Source of the DNA: Chryseobacterium sp. MYb264
GTDB lineage: Bacteria; Bacteroidota; Bacteroidia; Flavobacteriales; Weeksellaceae
Length of the DNA: 64,000 nt
Direction of reading: 5' to 3'
Assembly (NCBI RefSeq): GCF_035974275.1
Contig: NZ_CP142422.1
Location: 2,108,001-2,172,000, forward strand
Below are positions 36,840 to 46,406 of the stretch, one piece after another. The notes below the pieces were generated by a model, which was not told the origin of the DNA, ran no database searches, and saw only the letters and a list, made by a program, of their open reading frames with translations. Each line of letters begins with the position of its first letter. Positions within the stretch are counted from its first letter, which is position 1. Both the position numbers and the translations under genes were made by a program.

Positions 36840-36919
36840 TGATGCTTTGCTTACTGGTGCTATGCGTAGTACTATTTTGGATATTATATCAATCTGTTGA
36901 ATTTTTTGACAAAATATAG
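36836..36919 (+). CDS. Micro-ORF 2 of the kdp operon: 27-residue membrane peptide
   Basis: It begins MMMLCLLVLCVVLFWILYQS and ends VEFFDKI: one hydrophobic helix with a short charged tail, similar in build to KdpF, which follows 6 bases later. The start overlaps the previous stop. It may be a second KdpF-like stabilising peptide or a small regulator; the function is unknown. Confidence 0.45.
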   Translation: MMMLCLLVLCVVLFWILYQSVEFFDKI

Positions 36920-36925
36920 AAAATT

Positions 36926-37003
36926 ATGTGGAGTTTATTTTTCCTTTCAATATTAGCCTTTGTTTACATCTGCTATGTTTTAATGAAACCTGAAAAATTT
37001 TAA
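36926..37003 (+). CDS. kdpF: KdpF, small subunit of the Kdp potassium pump
   Basis: 25 residues, MWSLFFLSILAFVYICYVLM followed by KPEKF. A single membrane helix ending in the P-E-(K/A)-F tail is the hallmark of KdpF, which binds at the KdpA-lipid interface and stabilises the complex. It stops 9 bases before kdpA. Confidence 0.85.
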   Translation: MWSLFFLSILAFVYICYVLMKPEKF

Positions 37004-37012
37004 TCAAAAATC

Positions 37013-38707
37013 ATGAATACAGAAATTTTAGGCATTATAGTAATGTTCACCATTACATTAGTTATCGGCATTTTCCTTGGAAAATATATTGCTAATGTTT
37101 ATGGTTATAAAAAGACTTTTTTAGATAAAATTTTTCAGCCTGTTGAAAATTTCATTTATAAAATTTCAGGCATCAATCCGAATAAGCAAATGACCTGGAA
37201 ACAGAACATGTTTGCAATGTTAACCATCAATATTGTTTGGTTTGTGATCGGATTTTTTATTTTGTTAAACCAATCCTGGCTTCCTTTAAATCCCGACGGA
37301 AACCCGAATATGTCACCGGATTTAGCTTTCAATACAGCCATTTCTTTCTTGGTGAACTGTAATTTACAACATTATTCAGGTGAAACAGGAGTCAGTTATT
37401 TGAGCCAGCTTTATTTAATGTTTCTTCAATTCGTAACGGCAGCAACAGGAATGGCAGCTATGGCGGTACTTTTCAAAGCTTTTAAAGACAAAACAACGAC
37501 GGAATTAGGAAATTTTTACGATTTTTTCACTAAATCGATGATCAGAATTTTAGTTCCGATCAGTATTGTTGTCGCATTGATTCTTTCAGCCAACGGAAGT
37601 CCGATGACTTTTGAAGGAAAAGACCATATCACCACCCTGGAAGGACAAAAAGTTGATGTTTCCAGAGGTCCTGCAGCAGCGTTTATTGCCATAAAACATT
37701 TAGGAACAAACGGTGGCGGATTTTTCGGAACCAACTCAGCACATCCGCTTGAAAACCCGAATTACCTTACGAATATGACCGAAATGGTCACTCAGATGAT
37801 TATTCCGCTTGCCTTAGTTTTTGCACTTGGATTTTATTTAAAGAAAAGAAAACTGTCCTGGACGATTTTCACCATCATGACCATTGGTTTTCTGGCTTTG
37901 ACCGTTCCAAATGTCATTAATGAAACCAACGGAAACCCATTAATTACCCAAATGGGCACCGATCCTCATCTCGGCGCAATGGAAGGCAAAGAAATCCGTT
38001 TCGGAAGTGCGGCTTCAGCGTATTGGAGCATTGCTACAACAGTGATTTCCACAGGTTCTGTGAATGCGATGCACGACAGCACAATGCCACTTTCAGGAAT
38101 GAATCAGCTTCTGGCGATGATGATTAACTGTTTCTACGGAGGCTGCGGAGTCGGTATTCTGAATTATTTCATCTTCATCATTCTCGCGGTATTTATCAGT
38201 GGTCTGATGGTCGGAAGAACCCCTGAATTTATGGGTAAAAAAATTGAAGCCAAAGAAATGAAAATCGCAATGATTGTGGCTTTATTTCACCCTTTCTTAA
38301 TTTTGGCAGGAACCGCTTTAACGGCTTATTTACCGGAATTCGGAGCTAAAACATTAAATAATCCTGGTTTCCACGGATTCAGTGAGATGTTGTATGAATT
38401 TACCTCTTCTTCCGCAAACAACGGTTCCGGATTTGAAGGACTGGGCGACAATACGCTTTGGTGGAATATATCAACAGGAATTGTTTTGCTGCTGTCAAGA
38501 TTTATTCCAATTATTGGTCCCATCGCGATTGCAGGATTATTAGCCCAGAAAAAATACATCCCGGAAAGTGCCGGAACATTAAAAACAGATACGGCCACTT
38601 TCGGAATGATGACCTTAGCCGTAATTCTTCTGATTGCCGCATTATCTTTCTTCCCGGCACTGACTCTGGGTCCGATCGCGGAACAGCTTCAATATTTTTC
38701 TAAATAA
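37013..38707 (+). CDS. kdpA: Potassium-binding channel subunit KdpA
   Basis: 564 residues, the normal length. A polytopic protein of the SKT superfamily with four pseudo-repeated pore segments. Visible family blocks are NTAISFLVNCNLQHYSGE, HLGTNGGGFFGTNSAHPLEN, a pore stretch near SAYWSIATTVISTGSVNAMH, and FTSSSANNGSGFEGLGDN. The NGGGFFGxNSAHPxENP block is diagnostic. It selects potassium at the periplasmic side and passes it to KdpB for uptake. Confidence 0.97.
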   Translation: MNTEILGIIVMFTITLVIGIFLGKYIANVYGYKKTFLDKIFQPVENFIYKISGINPNKQMTWKQNMFAMLTINIVWFVIGFFILLNQSWLPLNPDGNPNMSPDLAFNTAISFLVNCNLQHYSGETGVSYLSQLYLMFLQFVTAATGMAAMAVLFKAFKDKTTTELGNFYDFFTKSMIRILVPISIVVALILSANGSPMTFEGKDHITTLEGQKVDVSRGPAAAFIAIKHLGTNGGGFFGTNSAHPLENPNYLTNMTEMVTQMIIPLALVFALGFYLKKRKLSWTIFTIMTIGFLALTVPNVINETNGNPLITQMGTDPHLGAMEGKEIRFGSAASAYWSIATTVISTGSVNAMHDSTMPLSGMNQLLAMMINCFYGGCGVGILNYFIFIILAVFISGLMVGRTPEFMGKKIEAKEMKIAMIVALFHPFLILAGTALTAYLPEFGAKTLNNPGFHGFSEMLYEFTSSSANNGSGFEGLGDNTLWWNISTGIVLLLSRFIPIIGPIAIAGLLAQKKYIPESAGTLKTDTATFGMMTLAVILLIAALSFFPALTLGPIAEQLQYFSK

Positions 38708-38864
38708 AATTTAAATAACTGAACCATTAAGGTGATTTAAGAGGTTAAGAATATTAAGATAATCATACAATTAAGTTTAAAATATTCTTTGAATATTTCT
38801 TACTAAACGTAATTCCTTAGCTCAATCTTAATGATTTAAATAAAAAATAAAATCATTCAAAGCA
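38708..38864. other. 157-base intercistronic repeat between kdpA and kdpB
   Basis: Unusually long for this operon. CATTAAG near 38726 and CTTAATG near 38828, and a perfect AATATTC-TTT-GAATATT hairpin in the centre (about 38780-38796), give a large potential stem-loop. No ORF. Confidence 0.5.
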
Positions 38865-40904
38865 ATGAAAAATCAATCTCAGACATTATTTCAAAAAGAT
38901 TTGGTGAACGAAGCGATCAAACAATCTTTCGTTAAACTGAATCCGAAAATTATGTTTAAAAATCCCGTGATGTTTCTGGTAGAAATCGGAACGGTCGTGA
39001 TGCTGATTGTTAGCTTATTTAGCTTAACAGGTGACAAATCACAAGGCAGTTTTGCTTATAATTTTTTAGTATTTATCATCTTATTTTTCACCGTTTTATT
39101 TGCCAATTTTGCGGAAGCCATCGCCGAAGCGAGAGGAAAAGCTCAGGCCGATACATTGAGAAAAACCCGTGAAGAAACTCCCGCAAAAGTTGTTGTTGAC
39201 AACAAACAGGGATTTCAGGTAGAAACGGTTTTAAAAAAATCTGCCGATATGAAATTGGGTGATATTTTCCTTTGTGAAACCGGCGACCAGATCCCAATGG
39301 ACGGAGAAATTATTGAAGGTTTAGCAACCATCGACGAGTCAGCCATCACCGGAGAAAGCGCACCCGTCATTCGTGAAGCGGGAGGTGATAAAAGTTCGGT
39401 AACGGGCGGTACAAAAGTACTTTCCGACAGAATAAAAGTGAAAGTCACCACCAAACCCGGAGAATCTTTCCTCGATAAAATGATTGCCCTTGTAGAAGGA
39501 GCTTCAAGGCAAAAAACGCCCAACGAAATCGGATTAACCATACTTTTAGCAGGGTTTACCCTCACATTCATCATCGTTACAGTTACGCTAAAACCTTTTG
39601 CAGACTACGCGCAGACGCCGATCACTATTGCGGCATTTATATCACTTTTCGTTTGTCTGATACCCACAACGATTGGCGGTCTGCTTTCTGCAATCGGAAT
39701 CGCGGGAATGGACAGAGCACTGAGAGCCAACGTGATCACAAAAAGTGGAAAAGCCGTTGAAACTGCGGGCGACATTGATGTTTTGCTTTTGGATAAAACA
39801 GGAACCATCACGATTGGAAACCGTAAAGCGACACAATTTCATCCATCGAACGGAATTCAGCTTGATGAATTTATAAAAGCTTCGGCATTGAGTTCTGTTG
39901 CCGATGAAACGCCGGAAGGAAAATCAATTATAGAATTAAGTCAGCTACAATCTGAAGATTTATTGGTGAATAATCCTGTTTACATTGACTTTACGGCTGA
40001 AACCAGAACTTCAGGTATTGATTTTGAAAACACAAGAATCCGAAAAGGAGCCTATGATACGATTAAAAAACTGACCGAAAAAGCCGGAAATATTTTCCCA
40101 CCAGAAACTCAGGAAGCTACAACGAAAATCTCTGAAAACGGAGGAACGCCTTTAGTTGTTTCCGTGAATGAAAAGGTTTGGGGAGTCATTGAACTTCAAG
40201 ACATTATCAAAACAGGAATTCAGGAGCGTTTTCAACGATTGAGAAAAATGGGTGTGAAAACGGTGATGGTAACAGGGGACAACCCTTTAACCGCAAAATT
40301 TATCGCTGAAAAAGCCGGTGTTGATGATTTTATTGCCGAAGCCAAACCCGAAGATAAGATGAATTACATCAAAAAAGAACAACAGGAAGGAAAACTCGTT
40401 GCGATGATGGGAGACGGAACCAATGACGCTCCCGCTCTTGCCCAAGCCGATGTTGGTGTTGCGATGAACAGCGGAACTCAGGCTGCTAAAGAAGCCGGAA
40501 ATATGGTGGATTTAGATAATGATCCTACTAAATTAATTGAAATCGTAGAAATCGGAAAACAGCTTTTAATGACCCGCGGAACGTTGACGACTTTCAGTAT
40601 TGCCAATGATGTTGCTAAATATTTTGCCATTATTCCGGCGTTGTTTATCACATTTATTCCGGCGCTGCAAAAACTGAATATTATGAATCTTCACAGTCCG
40701 GAATCAGCCATTTTATCGGCGATTATTTTCAATGCGATCATCATCCCGATTTTAATTCCATTGGCATTAAAAGGTGTTGCTTACAAACCGATCGGAGCCA
40801 GTGCATTATTAAGAAGAAACCTTCTGATTTATGGTTTAGGCGGAATTATCGCTCCATTTATCGGAATAAAAATCATCGATTTAGGAATCAGTCTTTTCTT
40901 TTAG
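38865..40904 (+). CDS. kdpB: Potassium-transporting P-type ATPase subunit KdpB
   Basis: 679 residues. The actuator loop is TGES (162-165; its Ser is the inhibitory phosphorylation site in Escherichia KdpB), the phosphorylated Asp310 lies in LLDKTGTIT, the hinge is [16 protein letters not shown], and the membrane motif [13 protein letters not shown] is present. It hydrolyses ATP to drive potassium through KdpA. The full set of catalytic residues is intact. Confidence 0.97.
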   Translation: MKNQSQTLFQKDLVNEAIKQSFVKLNPKIMFKNPVMFLVEIGTVVMLIVSLFSLTGDKSQGSFAYNFLVFIILFFTVLFANFAEAIAEARGKAQADTLRKTREETPAKVVVDNKQGFQVETVLKKSADMKLGDIFLCETGDQIPMDGEIIEGLATIDESAITGESAPVIREAGGDKSSVTGGTKVLSDRIKVKVTTKPGESFLDKMIALVEGASRQKTPNEIGLTILLAGFTLTFIIVTVTLKPFADYAQTPITIAAFISLFVCLIPTTIGGLLSAIGIAGMDRALRANVITKSGKAVETAGDIDVLLLDKTGTITIGNRKATQFHPSNGIQLDEFIKASALSSVADETPEGKSIIELSQLQSEDLLVNNPVYIDFTAETRTSGIDFENTRIRKGAYDTIKKLTEKAGNIFPPETQEATTKISENGGTPLVVSVNEKVWGVIELQDIIKTGIQERFQRLRKMGVKTVMVTGDNPLTAKFIAEKAGVDDFIAEAKPEDKMNYIKKEQQEGKLVAMMGDGTNDAPALAQADVGVAMNSGTQAAKEAGNMVDLDNDPTKLIEIVEIGKQLLMTRGTLTTFSIANDVAKYFAIIPALFITFIPALQKLNIMNLHSPESAILSAIIFNAIIIPILIPLALKGVAYKPIGASALLRRNLLIYGLGGIIAPFIGIKIIDLGISLFF

Positions 40905-40980
40905 GCTGGAGGTGGGAAGTTGATAACGTAATATTTTAATTCTATCATCCCTCTCCTATCTTCCATCCTATTCAACTCAA
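40905..40980. repeat. Intercistronic hairpin element, kdpB-kdpC
   Basis: GGCTGGAGGTGGGAAGTTGA on the left faces the complementary CTCTCCTATCTTCCATCC on the right, forming an imperfect inverted repeat. The same purine-rich/pyrimidine-rich style recurs at 42645-42725. Confidence 0.5.
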
Positions 40981-40995
40981 AAAATTTAATTCAAA

Positions 40996-41544
40996 ATGAA
41001 AAATCATATCCTTTCCGCATTCAGATTAACGCTTGTTATGCTCGTTATTGTTGGAATTTATTTAGGCGTTGTTTACGCAGGTTCTAAAATATTGCCAACA
41101 CAGGGAAATGCTGAAATTATCAATTATAAAGGGCAGAAATTCTATGCCAATATCGGTCAGAATTTTAGATCTCTGAAGTATTTCCACGGTCGTCCGTCTG
41201 CGGTAGATTACAATGCATCGGGAAGTGCGGGAAGCAATAAAGGACCAAGCAATGAAGAATATCTGCAAACCGTTCAGAAAAGAATAGACACGCTGAAAAT
41301 GCAGAATCCGGAAATGCAAAATGAGAAAGTTCCCGTAGAGTTGGTAACCGCCAGCGGAAGTGGTCTTGATCCGGATATCTCTCCTGAAGGCGCATTATAT
41401 CAAATTAAAAGAATTGCAAAAATCAGAAATCTTTCTGCTGAAAAACTGGAAGATTTAATTAAAAATCAAACGGAAAACACTCTTTTCGGTCCATCCAAAG
41501 TTAATGTTTTAAAATTGAATATTGCCTTAAACGATCTAAAGTAA
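40996..41544 (+). CDS. kdpC: Potassium-transporting ATPase subunit KdpC
   Basis: 182 residues: one N-terminal membrane helix (about 8-28) and a periplasmic domain with family signatures FHGRPSAVDYNASGSAGSN, VPVELVTASGSGLDPDISPE and ALYQIKRIAKIRNL. KdpC bridges KdpA and KdpB. It precedes the porin gene by 14 bases. Confidence 0.96.
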   Translation: MKNHILSAFRLTLVMLVIVGIYLGVVYAGSKILPTQGNAEIINYKGQKFYANIGQNFRSLKYFHGRPSAVDYNASGSAGSNKGPSNEEYLQTVQKRIDTLKMQNPEMQNEKVPVELVTASGSGLDPDISPEGALYQIKRIAKIRNLSAEKLEDLIKNQTENTLFGPSKVNVLKLNIALNDLK

Positions 41545-41558
41545 ACCTGATCATCACC

Positions 41559-42644
41559 ATGAAAAAATATATTATCATCGCTTCAATTTTAGGAATATTT
41601 TTCCCAAAAGCACAATCATCAGATTCATTAAAAACAGAAAATAAAGTTGTATTTTCAGCGTACGCGGAATTATTTTACACATATGATTTTAATGAACCAT
41701 CCAATCACCTGCGTCAGAATTTTTTATATTCCTACAACCGACACAATGAATTGAATTTAAATCTGGGGCTTGTAAAAGCGGCTTATCAAAATGAGAATTT
41801 CCGCGCCAATCTGGCATTCATGGCAGGAACTTACGCCCAAGATAATATGGCGGCAGAGCAGGAAGCATTGCGATATGTAAACGAAGCTAATATTGGAATT
41901 AAAATTTCAAAAACCAAAAACCTATGGATTGATGCCGGAATCATGCCTTCACACATTGGTTGGGAAAGCGCCATTGGAAAGGATAACATTAATCTTACAA
42001 GAAGTTTTGCGGCAGAAAATTCGCCTTATTTTGAAACAGGAGCAAAAATTTCCTATACTTCTGATAGTGGAAAATGGTTTCTGAGCGGATTGGTTTTAAA
42101 CGGATGGCAAAGAATCGCCAAACCTGAAGGCAACCAGACCATTTCTTTTGGTCATCAAATTACTTATAAACCGAATGAAAAAATTACGTTAAACAGCAGT
42201 TCATTCATCGGAAATGACAAATCGAAAGATGAGAAAAAAATGCGTTATTTCCATGATTTGTATGGAAATTTTCAACTAACGGAAAAATTCTCAGCAACCT
42301 TGGGTTTTGATATCGGAGCAGAGCAAAAAGAAAAAGATAGTAAAAGTTACAATCTATGGTATTCGCCGAATATTTTAATGAAATATCAATTGGACAACAA
42401 ATGGGCTTTGGCTGGAAGATTAGAATATTATAATGATAAAAATGGAGTCATTATCAATACAGGAACAGAAAACGGATTTCAAACTTTCGGATATTCTTTG
42501 AATGTAGATTATGCCATCCTAAAGAACGTAATTTTCCGTACAGAAGCAAGAGGATTTACTTCTAAAGATGCCATTTTCGCAAAAAATGATGACTTTAAAA
42601 AAGGGAATTTCTTTATCACAACAGGCCTTGCGGCCTGGTTTTAA
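41559..42644 (+). CDS. Outer-membrane porin of the kdp operon
   Basis: 361 residues with a signal peptide (ending FPKAQSSD). Alternating beta-strand pattern with terminal Phe (GLAAWF), as in the Bacteroidota porin family related to OprB-like beta-barrels. Conserved pieces are NEANIGIKISKTKNLWIDAG and the IMPSHIGWESAIGKDN loop. Its place between kdpC and the sensor gene suggests that it lets potassium or another ion cross the outer membrane when Kdp is induced. That is inference from operon position. Confidence 0.85.
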   Translation: MKKYIIIASILGIFFPKAQSSDSLKTENKVVFSAYAELFYTYDFNEPSNHLRQNFLYSYNRHNELNLNLGLVKAAYQNENFRANLAFMAGTYAQDNMAAEQEALRYVNEANIGIKISKTKNLWIDAGIMPSHIGWESAIGKDNINLTRSFAAENSPYFETGAKISYTSDSGKWFLSGLVLNGWQRIAKPEGNQTISFGHQITYKPNEKITLNSSSFIGNDKSKDEKKMRYFHDLYGNFQLTEKFSATLGFDIGAEQKEKDSKSYNLWYSPNILMKYQLDNKWALAGRLEYYNDKNGVIINTGTENGFQTFGYSLNVDYAILKNVIFRTEARGFTSKDAIFAKNDDFKKGNFFITTGLAAWF

Positions 42645-42725
42645 AAAGTAGGAAGATGGAAGCTGGGAGATGGAAGTTAAAAAAGTACGTATTGACTTCC
42701 AGCCTCCAGCTTCAAACCTCCAGCA
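42645..42725. repeat. Intercistronic hairpin element, porin-kdpD
   Basis: GGAAGATGGAAGCTGGGAGA and GATGGAAGTTA face GACTTCCAGCCTCCAGCTTC, an inverted repeat of the same type as 40905-40980. Confidence 0.55.
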
Positions 42726-42767
42726 AAATATATGCTTCAAAAGTTTAAATTAAAAAGAATAAAATCT

Positions 42768-43880
42768 ATGTCATCATCAGCAAAAGATTTTTTAGAACTG
42801 ATTCAAAAATCCCGAAAAGGAAAGTTTAAAATTTACATCGGAATGAGTGCAGGTGTAGGAAAAACTTTTCGTATGCTTCAGGAAGCTCATTCCCTTTTGC
42901 GAAACGGCGTTGACGTAAAGATTGGCTACATCGAAACCCACGGAAGAGAAGAAACTGAGGCTTTAGTCGATGGGCTACCGGAAATTTCCCGAAAATCTAT
43001 TTTTTATAAAGGAAAAAGCCTAGAAGAAATGGATCTTCAAGCGATCATTAATGAGCATCCCGAAGTAGTTCTTGTCGATGAATTAGCTCACACCAATGTA
43101 GAAGGTTCAAAGAATAAAAAAAGGTGGCAGGACGTTCTGGAGATTCTCGATAACGGAATTAATGTCATCAGTGCGATGAATATTCAGCATATTGAAAGCC
43201 TGAATGAGGAGGTTAAAAAAATCACAGGAATTGAAGTGGCAGAGCGCGTTCCTGATAAAATTTTAGCCTTAGCTGATGAAGTGGTTAATATTGATTTGAC
43301 CGCTGATGAATTATTAACGCGACTGAAAGAAGGAAAAATTTATAAAAAAGAAAAAGTTCAAACAGCACTAAACAATTTTTTCCAAAGCGGACATATTCTA
43401 CAGCTTCGTGAATTGGCCTTAAAGGAAGTCGCCACCCACGTTGAAAGAAAAGTAGAAACGGAAATTAAAACGGAAAATTTTAAACCTATAAAATTTCTCG
43501 CCTGTATAAGCAGTAATGAAAAAATAGCGAAAAATATCATCCGAAAAACGGCAAGACTAGCCAGTTATTACAATAGTCCGTGGACGGTTTTATACATTCA
43601 AAAGCCGGCAGAAAATCCTGAAAAAATTGCGTTAAACAAACAGCGTTTCTTAATTAATAATTTTAATTTAGCACAAGAATTGGGAGCAAAAGTGATCCGA
43701 TTAAAAGAAAACAGTGTTCATAAAGGAATTCTGGACTATGTGATCGAGCACAATATCACGACAGTATGTATCGGAAAGCCTCATGCTCATTTGTTGCAGA
43801 GAATTTTTGGCTACAGCTGGATTTACACGCTCATGAACAGATTGAATGAGAGACAGATTGACATTATTATTTTATCTTAA
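42768..43880 (+). CDS. KdpD-like sensor lacking a histidine kinase domain
   Basis: 371 residues from the ATG at 42768; an in-frame ATG at 42732 lies at the edge of an intergenic repeat. The KdpD N-terminal domain has the P-loop YIGMSAGVGKT, GYIETHGREETEAL and VLVDELAHTNVEGS. A universal-stress-protein-like domain (about 240-371: FLACISSNEKIAKNIIRKTA, ending in a clean stop) follows. The four-helix membrane part, GAF and kinase domains of Proteobacterial KdpD are absent. The kinase gene follows after 6 bases, so the sensor is split into two proteins, not truncated. Confidence 0.9.
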   Translation: MSSSAKDFLELIQKSRKGKFKIYIGMSAGVGKTFRMLQEAHSLLRNGVDVKIGYIETHGREETEALVDGLPEISRKSIFYKGKSLEEMDLQAIINEHPEVVLVDELAHTNVEGSKNKKRWQDVLEILDNGINVISAMNIQHIESLNEEVKKITGIEVAERVPDKILALADEVVNIDLTADELLTRLKEGKIYKKEKVQTALNNFFQSGHILQLRELALKEVATHVERKVETEIKTENFKPIKFLACISSNEKIAKNIIRKTARLASYYNSPWTVLYIQKPAENPEKIALNKQRFLINNFNLAQELGAKVIRLKENSVHKGILDYVIEHNITTVCIGKPHAHLLQRIFGYSWIYTLMNRLNERQIDIIILS

Positions 43881-43886
43881 AGCACA

Positions 43887-45602
43887 ATGAAATTAAAAAC
43901 AAAACTCACCTTAGGAGTTGGTCTTCTGTTTATCCTGATTGTCTTGCTATCAGTGATTGGCTCTGTGTATATCAACAAATTGAAATCGGATACCGAAAAA
44001 ATTCTGACCGCCAATTACAACAGTTTAGAATTCTCCAAAAACATGTTGTTGGCTTTAGATAAAATTAAAAATGACAGCACGATTGCCATTAAAGATTTTC
44101 AGAAAAACAGCGTTTTACAGGAAAAAAATTTAACCGAATTCGGAGAAAGAGAAGCCACCCAGAATCTTAATTTACATTTTAAAAGCTACCTCAGCCAACC
44201 GACTGATGATAAAGAAAAACTTATTCGTGAGGATTTGGTTACGATCATGTCATTAAACATGAAAGGCATTGAGCGAAAAAGTGACATTGCGATCATCACG
44301 GCAGAAAATGCGACTTTCTGGATAGCGTGTTTGGGAACGATTTGCTTTTTAATCGCCGTAACTTTATTATTTAACTTACCTCAAACCATTGCTGAACCTA
44401 TCAATCAACTGACTTTCAGCATACGGCAGATTGCGAATAAAAATTATAGCGAAAGAGTTCATTTTAAAGGAAGTGAAGAATTCAACGATTTGGCAAATTC
44501 TTTCAATGTGATGGCGGAAAAATTACAGGAGTACGAAAGCAGTACATTGTCGAAACAGCTGATGGATAAAAAGCGCATCGAAACTTTGGTGAATAATATG
44601 CACGATGCCGTGATTGGTTTAGATGAAAATCATTTTATCTATATGATTAATGATGAAGCTTTAAAAATCACCAATTTAAATAAATATGAAATCATCGGAA
44701 AAACTGTACATGAAGTTGCTGTAAATAATGATCTTGTAAGAGAATTATTAAAAAATATCGATCATCCTCAAAAAGACCCGATTAAAATTATTTCTGATAA
44801 TAAAGAAAATTATTTCGAGCAAGATATCATTCCGATTAATATTGTAAAGACAGGCGAAAAAGAAAAAAAATACATCGGAAAAGTAATTTTGCTTAGAAAC
44901 ATCACCCCTTTTAAAGAGCTTGATTTTGCAAAAACCAATTTTATTGCTACGATTTCTCATGAGTTAAAAACCCCAATTTCATCTATGAAAATGGGAGTTC
45001 AATTATTAGGAAATCAAAAATTCGGAGTATTAAATGAGCAGCAGCAGGAATTACTAAAAAGTATTAATGAAGACGGGCAACGTTTATTGGATATTACAGG
45101 GGAACTTTTAAATTTATCTCAGGTTGAAACCGGAAATATCCGCTTGAATATTGAAAAATGTTCACCAAAAGATATTGTGCAAGTAGCCATAAAAAATGTT
45201 GAAAAATTAACCGAACAGAAAAATATTTCCATTCATTCTCAAATTTTACTGAATGATGATGATTTTGTTTCTGCAGATTTTGACAAAACCGTTTGGGTGA
45301 TGAATAATTTCCTGAGCAACGCCATTAAACATTCTTTTCAGGATGAAAATATTCAGATATTGGTTGAAAAAATCAATTCAAATATAAAATTCAGCATTAC
45401 AGATACCGGAAAAGGGATTGATGAAAAATACCATCGTCAAATCTTTGACCGCTATTTTCAGGTTCCCGGCGAACATCAAAACGGAACAGGACTCGGATTG
45501 GCAATTTCTAAAAACTTTATTGAAAAACAGCATGGCGAAATTGGGGTAAAAAGCTCTTTGAATCTGGGAAGTACTTTTTATTTTGTATTACCTTTCGCTT
45601 AG
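43887..45602 (+). CDS. Membrane histidine kinase of the kdp locus
   Basis: 571 residues: membrane helix 8-30, extracytoplasmic region 31-140, second helix 145-163, HAMP linker (about 165-215), PAS domain (about 230-340), HisKA with His358 in ATISHELKTP, and an ATPase domain with NNFLSNAIKHS (N box), DTGKGI (G1) and GTGLGLAISKNF (G2). It probably phosphorylates the NtrC-type regulator at the head of the locus, with the KdpD-like protein giving the potassium or ATP input. The pairing is inferred from gene order. Confidence 0.9.
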   Translation: MKLKTKLTLGVGLLFILIVLLSVIGSVYINKLKSDTEKILTANYNSLEFSKNMLLALDKIKNDSTIAIKDFQKNSVLQEKNLTEFGEREATQNLNLHFKSYLSQPTDDKEKLIREDLVTIMSLNMKGIERKSDIAIITAENATFWIACLGTICFLIAVTLLFNLPQTIAEPINQLTFSIRQIANKNYSERVHFKGSEEFNDLANSFNVMAEKLQEYESSTLSKQLMDKKRIETLVNNMHDAVIGLDENHFIYMINDEALKITNLNKYEIIGKTVHEVAVNNDLVRELLKNIDHPQKDPIKIISDNKENYFEQDIIPINIVKTGEKEKKYIGKVILLRNITPFKELDFAKTNFIATISHELKTPISSMKMGVQLLGNQKFGVLNEQQQELLKSINEDGQRLLDITGELLNLSQVETGNIRLNIEKCSPKDIVQVAIKNVEKLTEQKNISIHSQILLNDDDFVSADFDKTVWVMNNFLSNAIKHSFQDENIQILVEKINSNIKFSITDTGKGIDEKYHRQIFDRYFQVPGEHQNGTGLGLAISKNFIEKQHGEIGVKSSLNLGSTFYFVLPFA

Positions 45603-45637
45603 AAATATTTATATTTAATCTTTAATTCTTATTATCC

Positions 45638-46108
45638 ATGAATGAAGTTCATTTTTATTCTAATAAAACCAAAAATTTGCTTTCATTTATAACCTCCGCT
45701 ATATTCTGTACGGCTTTCATATACTCTTATGAAGATTTACAAAATAAAAAATTAACCACAGTAATTATTTCACATTTAGCGTTTCTGCTTTTTACGTTTG
45801 GCAGTGGTTCAACATTCCTTTTATTGATAAGAAAAAAACCTTTACTTACAATTACCAATACCGAAATTATCATTTATAATTTATTATCAAAAACTATTTC
45901 TGTAAAATTTGAAAATATTTCTAATTTTTACATCCATAAAAGTACGTATCGTGGAATTAAGACAACTGAAAGCATAAACATTGTATATAATCGCAAAAAT
46001 AAACAGAAGTTCTTCGGTTCACATAATATCCAAACTAATACTTTGAATGTTAAAACTGAAGATTTATTAAAAATTTTAAATAGCTATTTGCAACTATCCA
46101 GATCATAG
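45638..46108 (+). CDS. Small membrane protein with PH-like domain
   Basis: 156 residues: two N-terminal membrane helices (about 13-31 and 43-63) followed by a PH-like beta domain (LLTITNTEIIIYNLLSKTIS, then VKFENISNFYI) and a C-terminal helix. The build resembles the STM3941-type family. Function unknown. It begins 35 bases after the kinase gene and may be the tail of the kdp transcript, or independent. Confidence 0.6.
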   Translation: MNEVHFYSNKTKNLLSFITSAIFCTAFIYSYEDLQNKKLTTVIISHLAFLLFTFGSGSTFLLLIRKKPLLTITNTEIIIYNLLSKTISVKFENISNFYIHKSTYRGIKTTESINIVYNRKNKQKFFGSHNIQTNTLNVKTEDLLKILNSYLQLSRS

Positions 46109-46145
46109 ACGTTATTTTATTTTTATAATTTTTAATAAAAATTTC

Positions 46146-46153
46146 TAAATTTG
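46146..46153 (+). promoter_or_regulatory. -7 box before the broken toxin-antitoxin pair
   Basis: TAAATTTG, a perfect TAnnTTTG, 17 bases before the antitoxin ATG. Confidence 0.35.
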
Positions 46154-46169
46154 AATTAAATTCACAACG

Positions 46170-46406
46170 ATGAACACATCAGATTTAAAAATTGATTTGA
46201 TCAATCGAATTAACCAACTAAAAGAAGTGCGAATTATTGAAGAAATTCAAAAATTACTAGATTTTTAATTGGATAAAGGTGAATATATTCTTACAGATCC
46301 TAAAAAAGACAGAATTTCTGAAGCACAGGAAGAATATAAAAACTCGTCTTTTCTTACCGACGAGCAAGCCGATCAAGATATCGAAGAATGGCTAAAAGAA
46401 AAATAA
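46170..46406 (+). pseudogene. Type II antitoxin gene with an in-frame stop
   Basis: It reads MNTSDLKIDLINRINQLKEV... to KLLDF, a TAA at 46266-46268, then in the same frame LDKGEYILTDPKKDRISEAQ... ending DQDIEEWLKEK at 46406. Joined, this is one 78-residue antitoxin of the type paired with RelE/ParE toxins, and the stop replaces what is usually a Glu codon (GAA to TAA). The toxin remnant overlaps its 3' end. The conserved reading frame after the stop shows that the mutation is recent, unless the stop is read through. Confidence 0.65.

Noticed and set aside
42768..43880. Reading the KdpD-like gene as a truncated pseudogene
   Set aside because: It ends cleanly after a whole USP-like domain and the separate kinase gene is complete 6 bases later.
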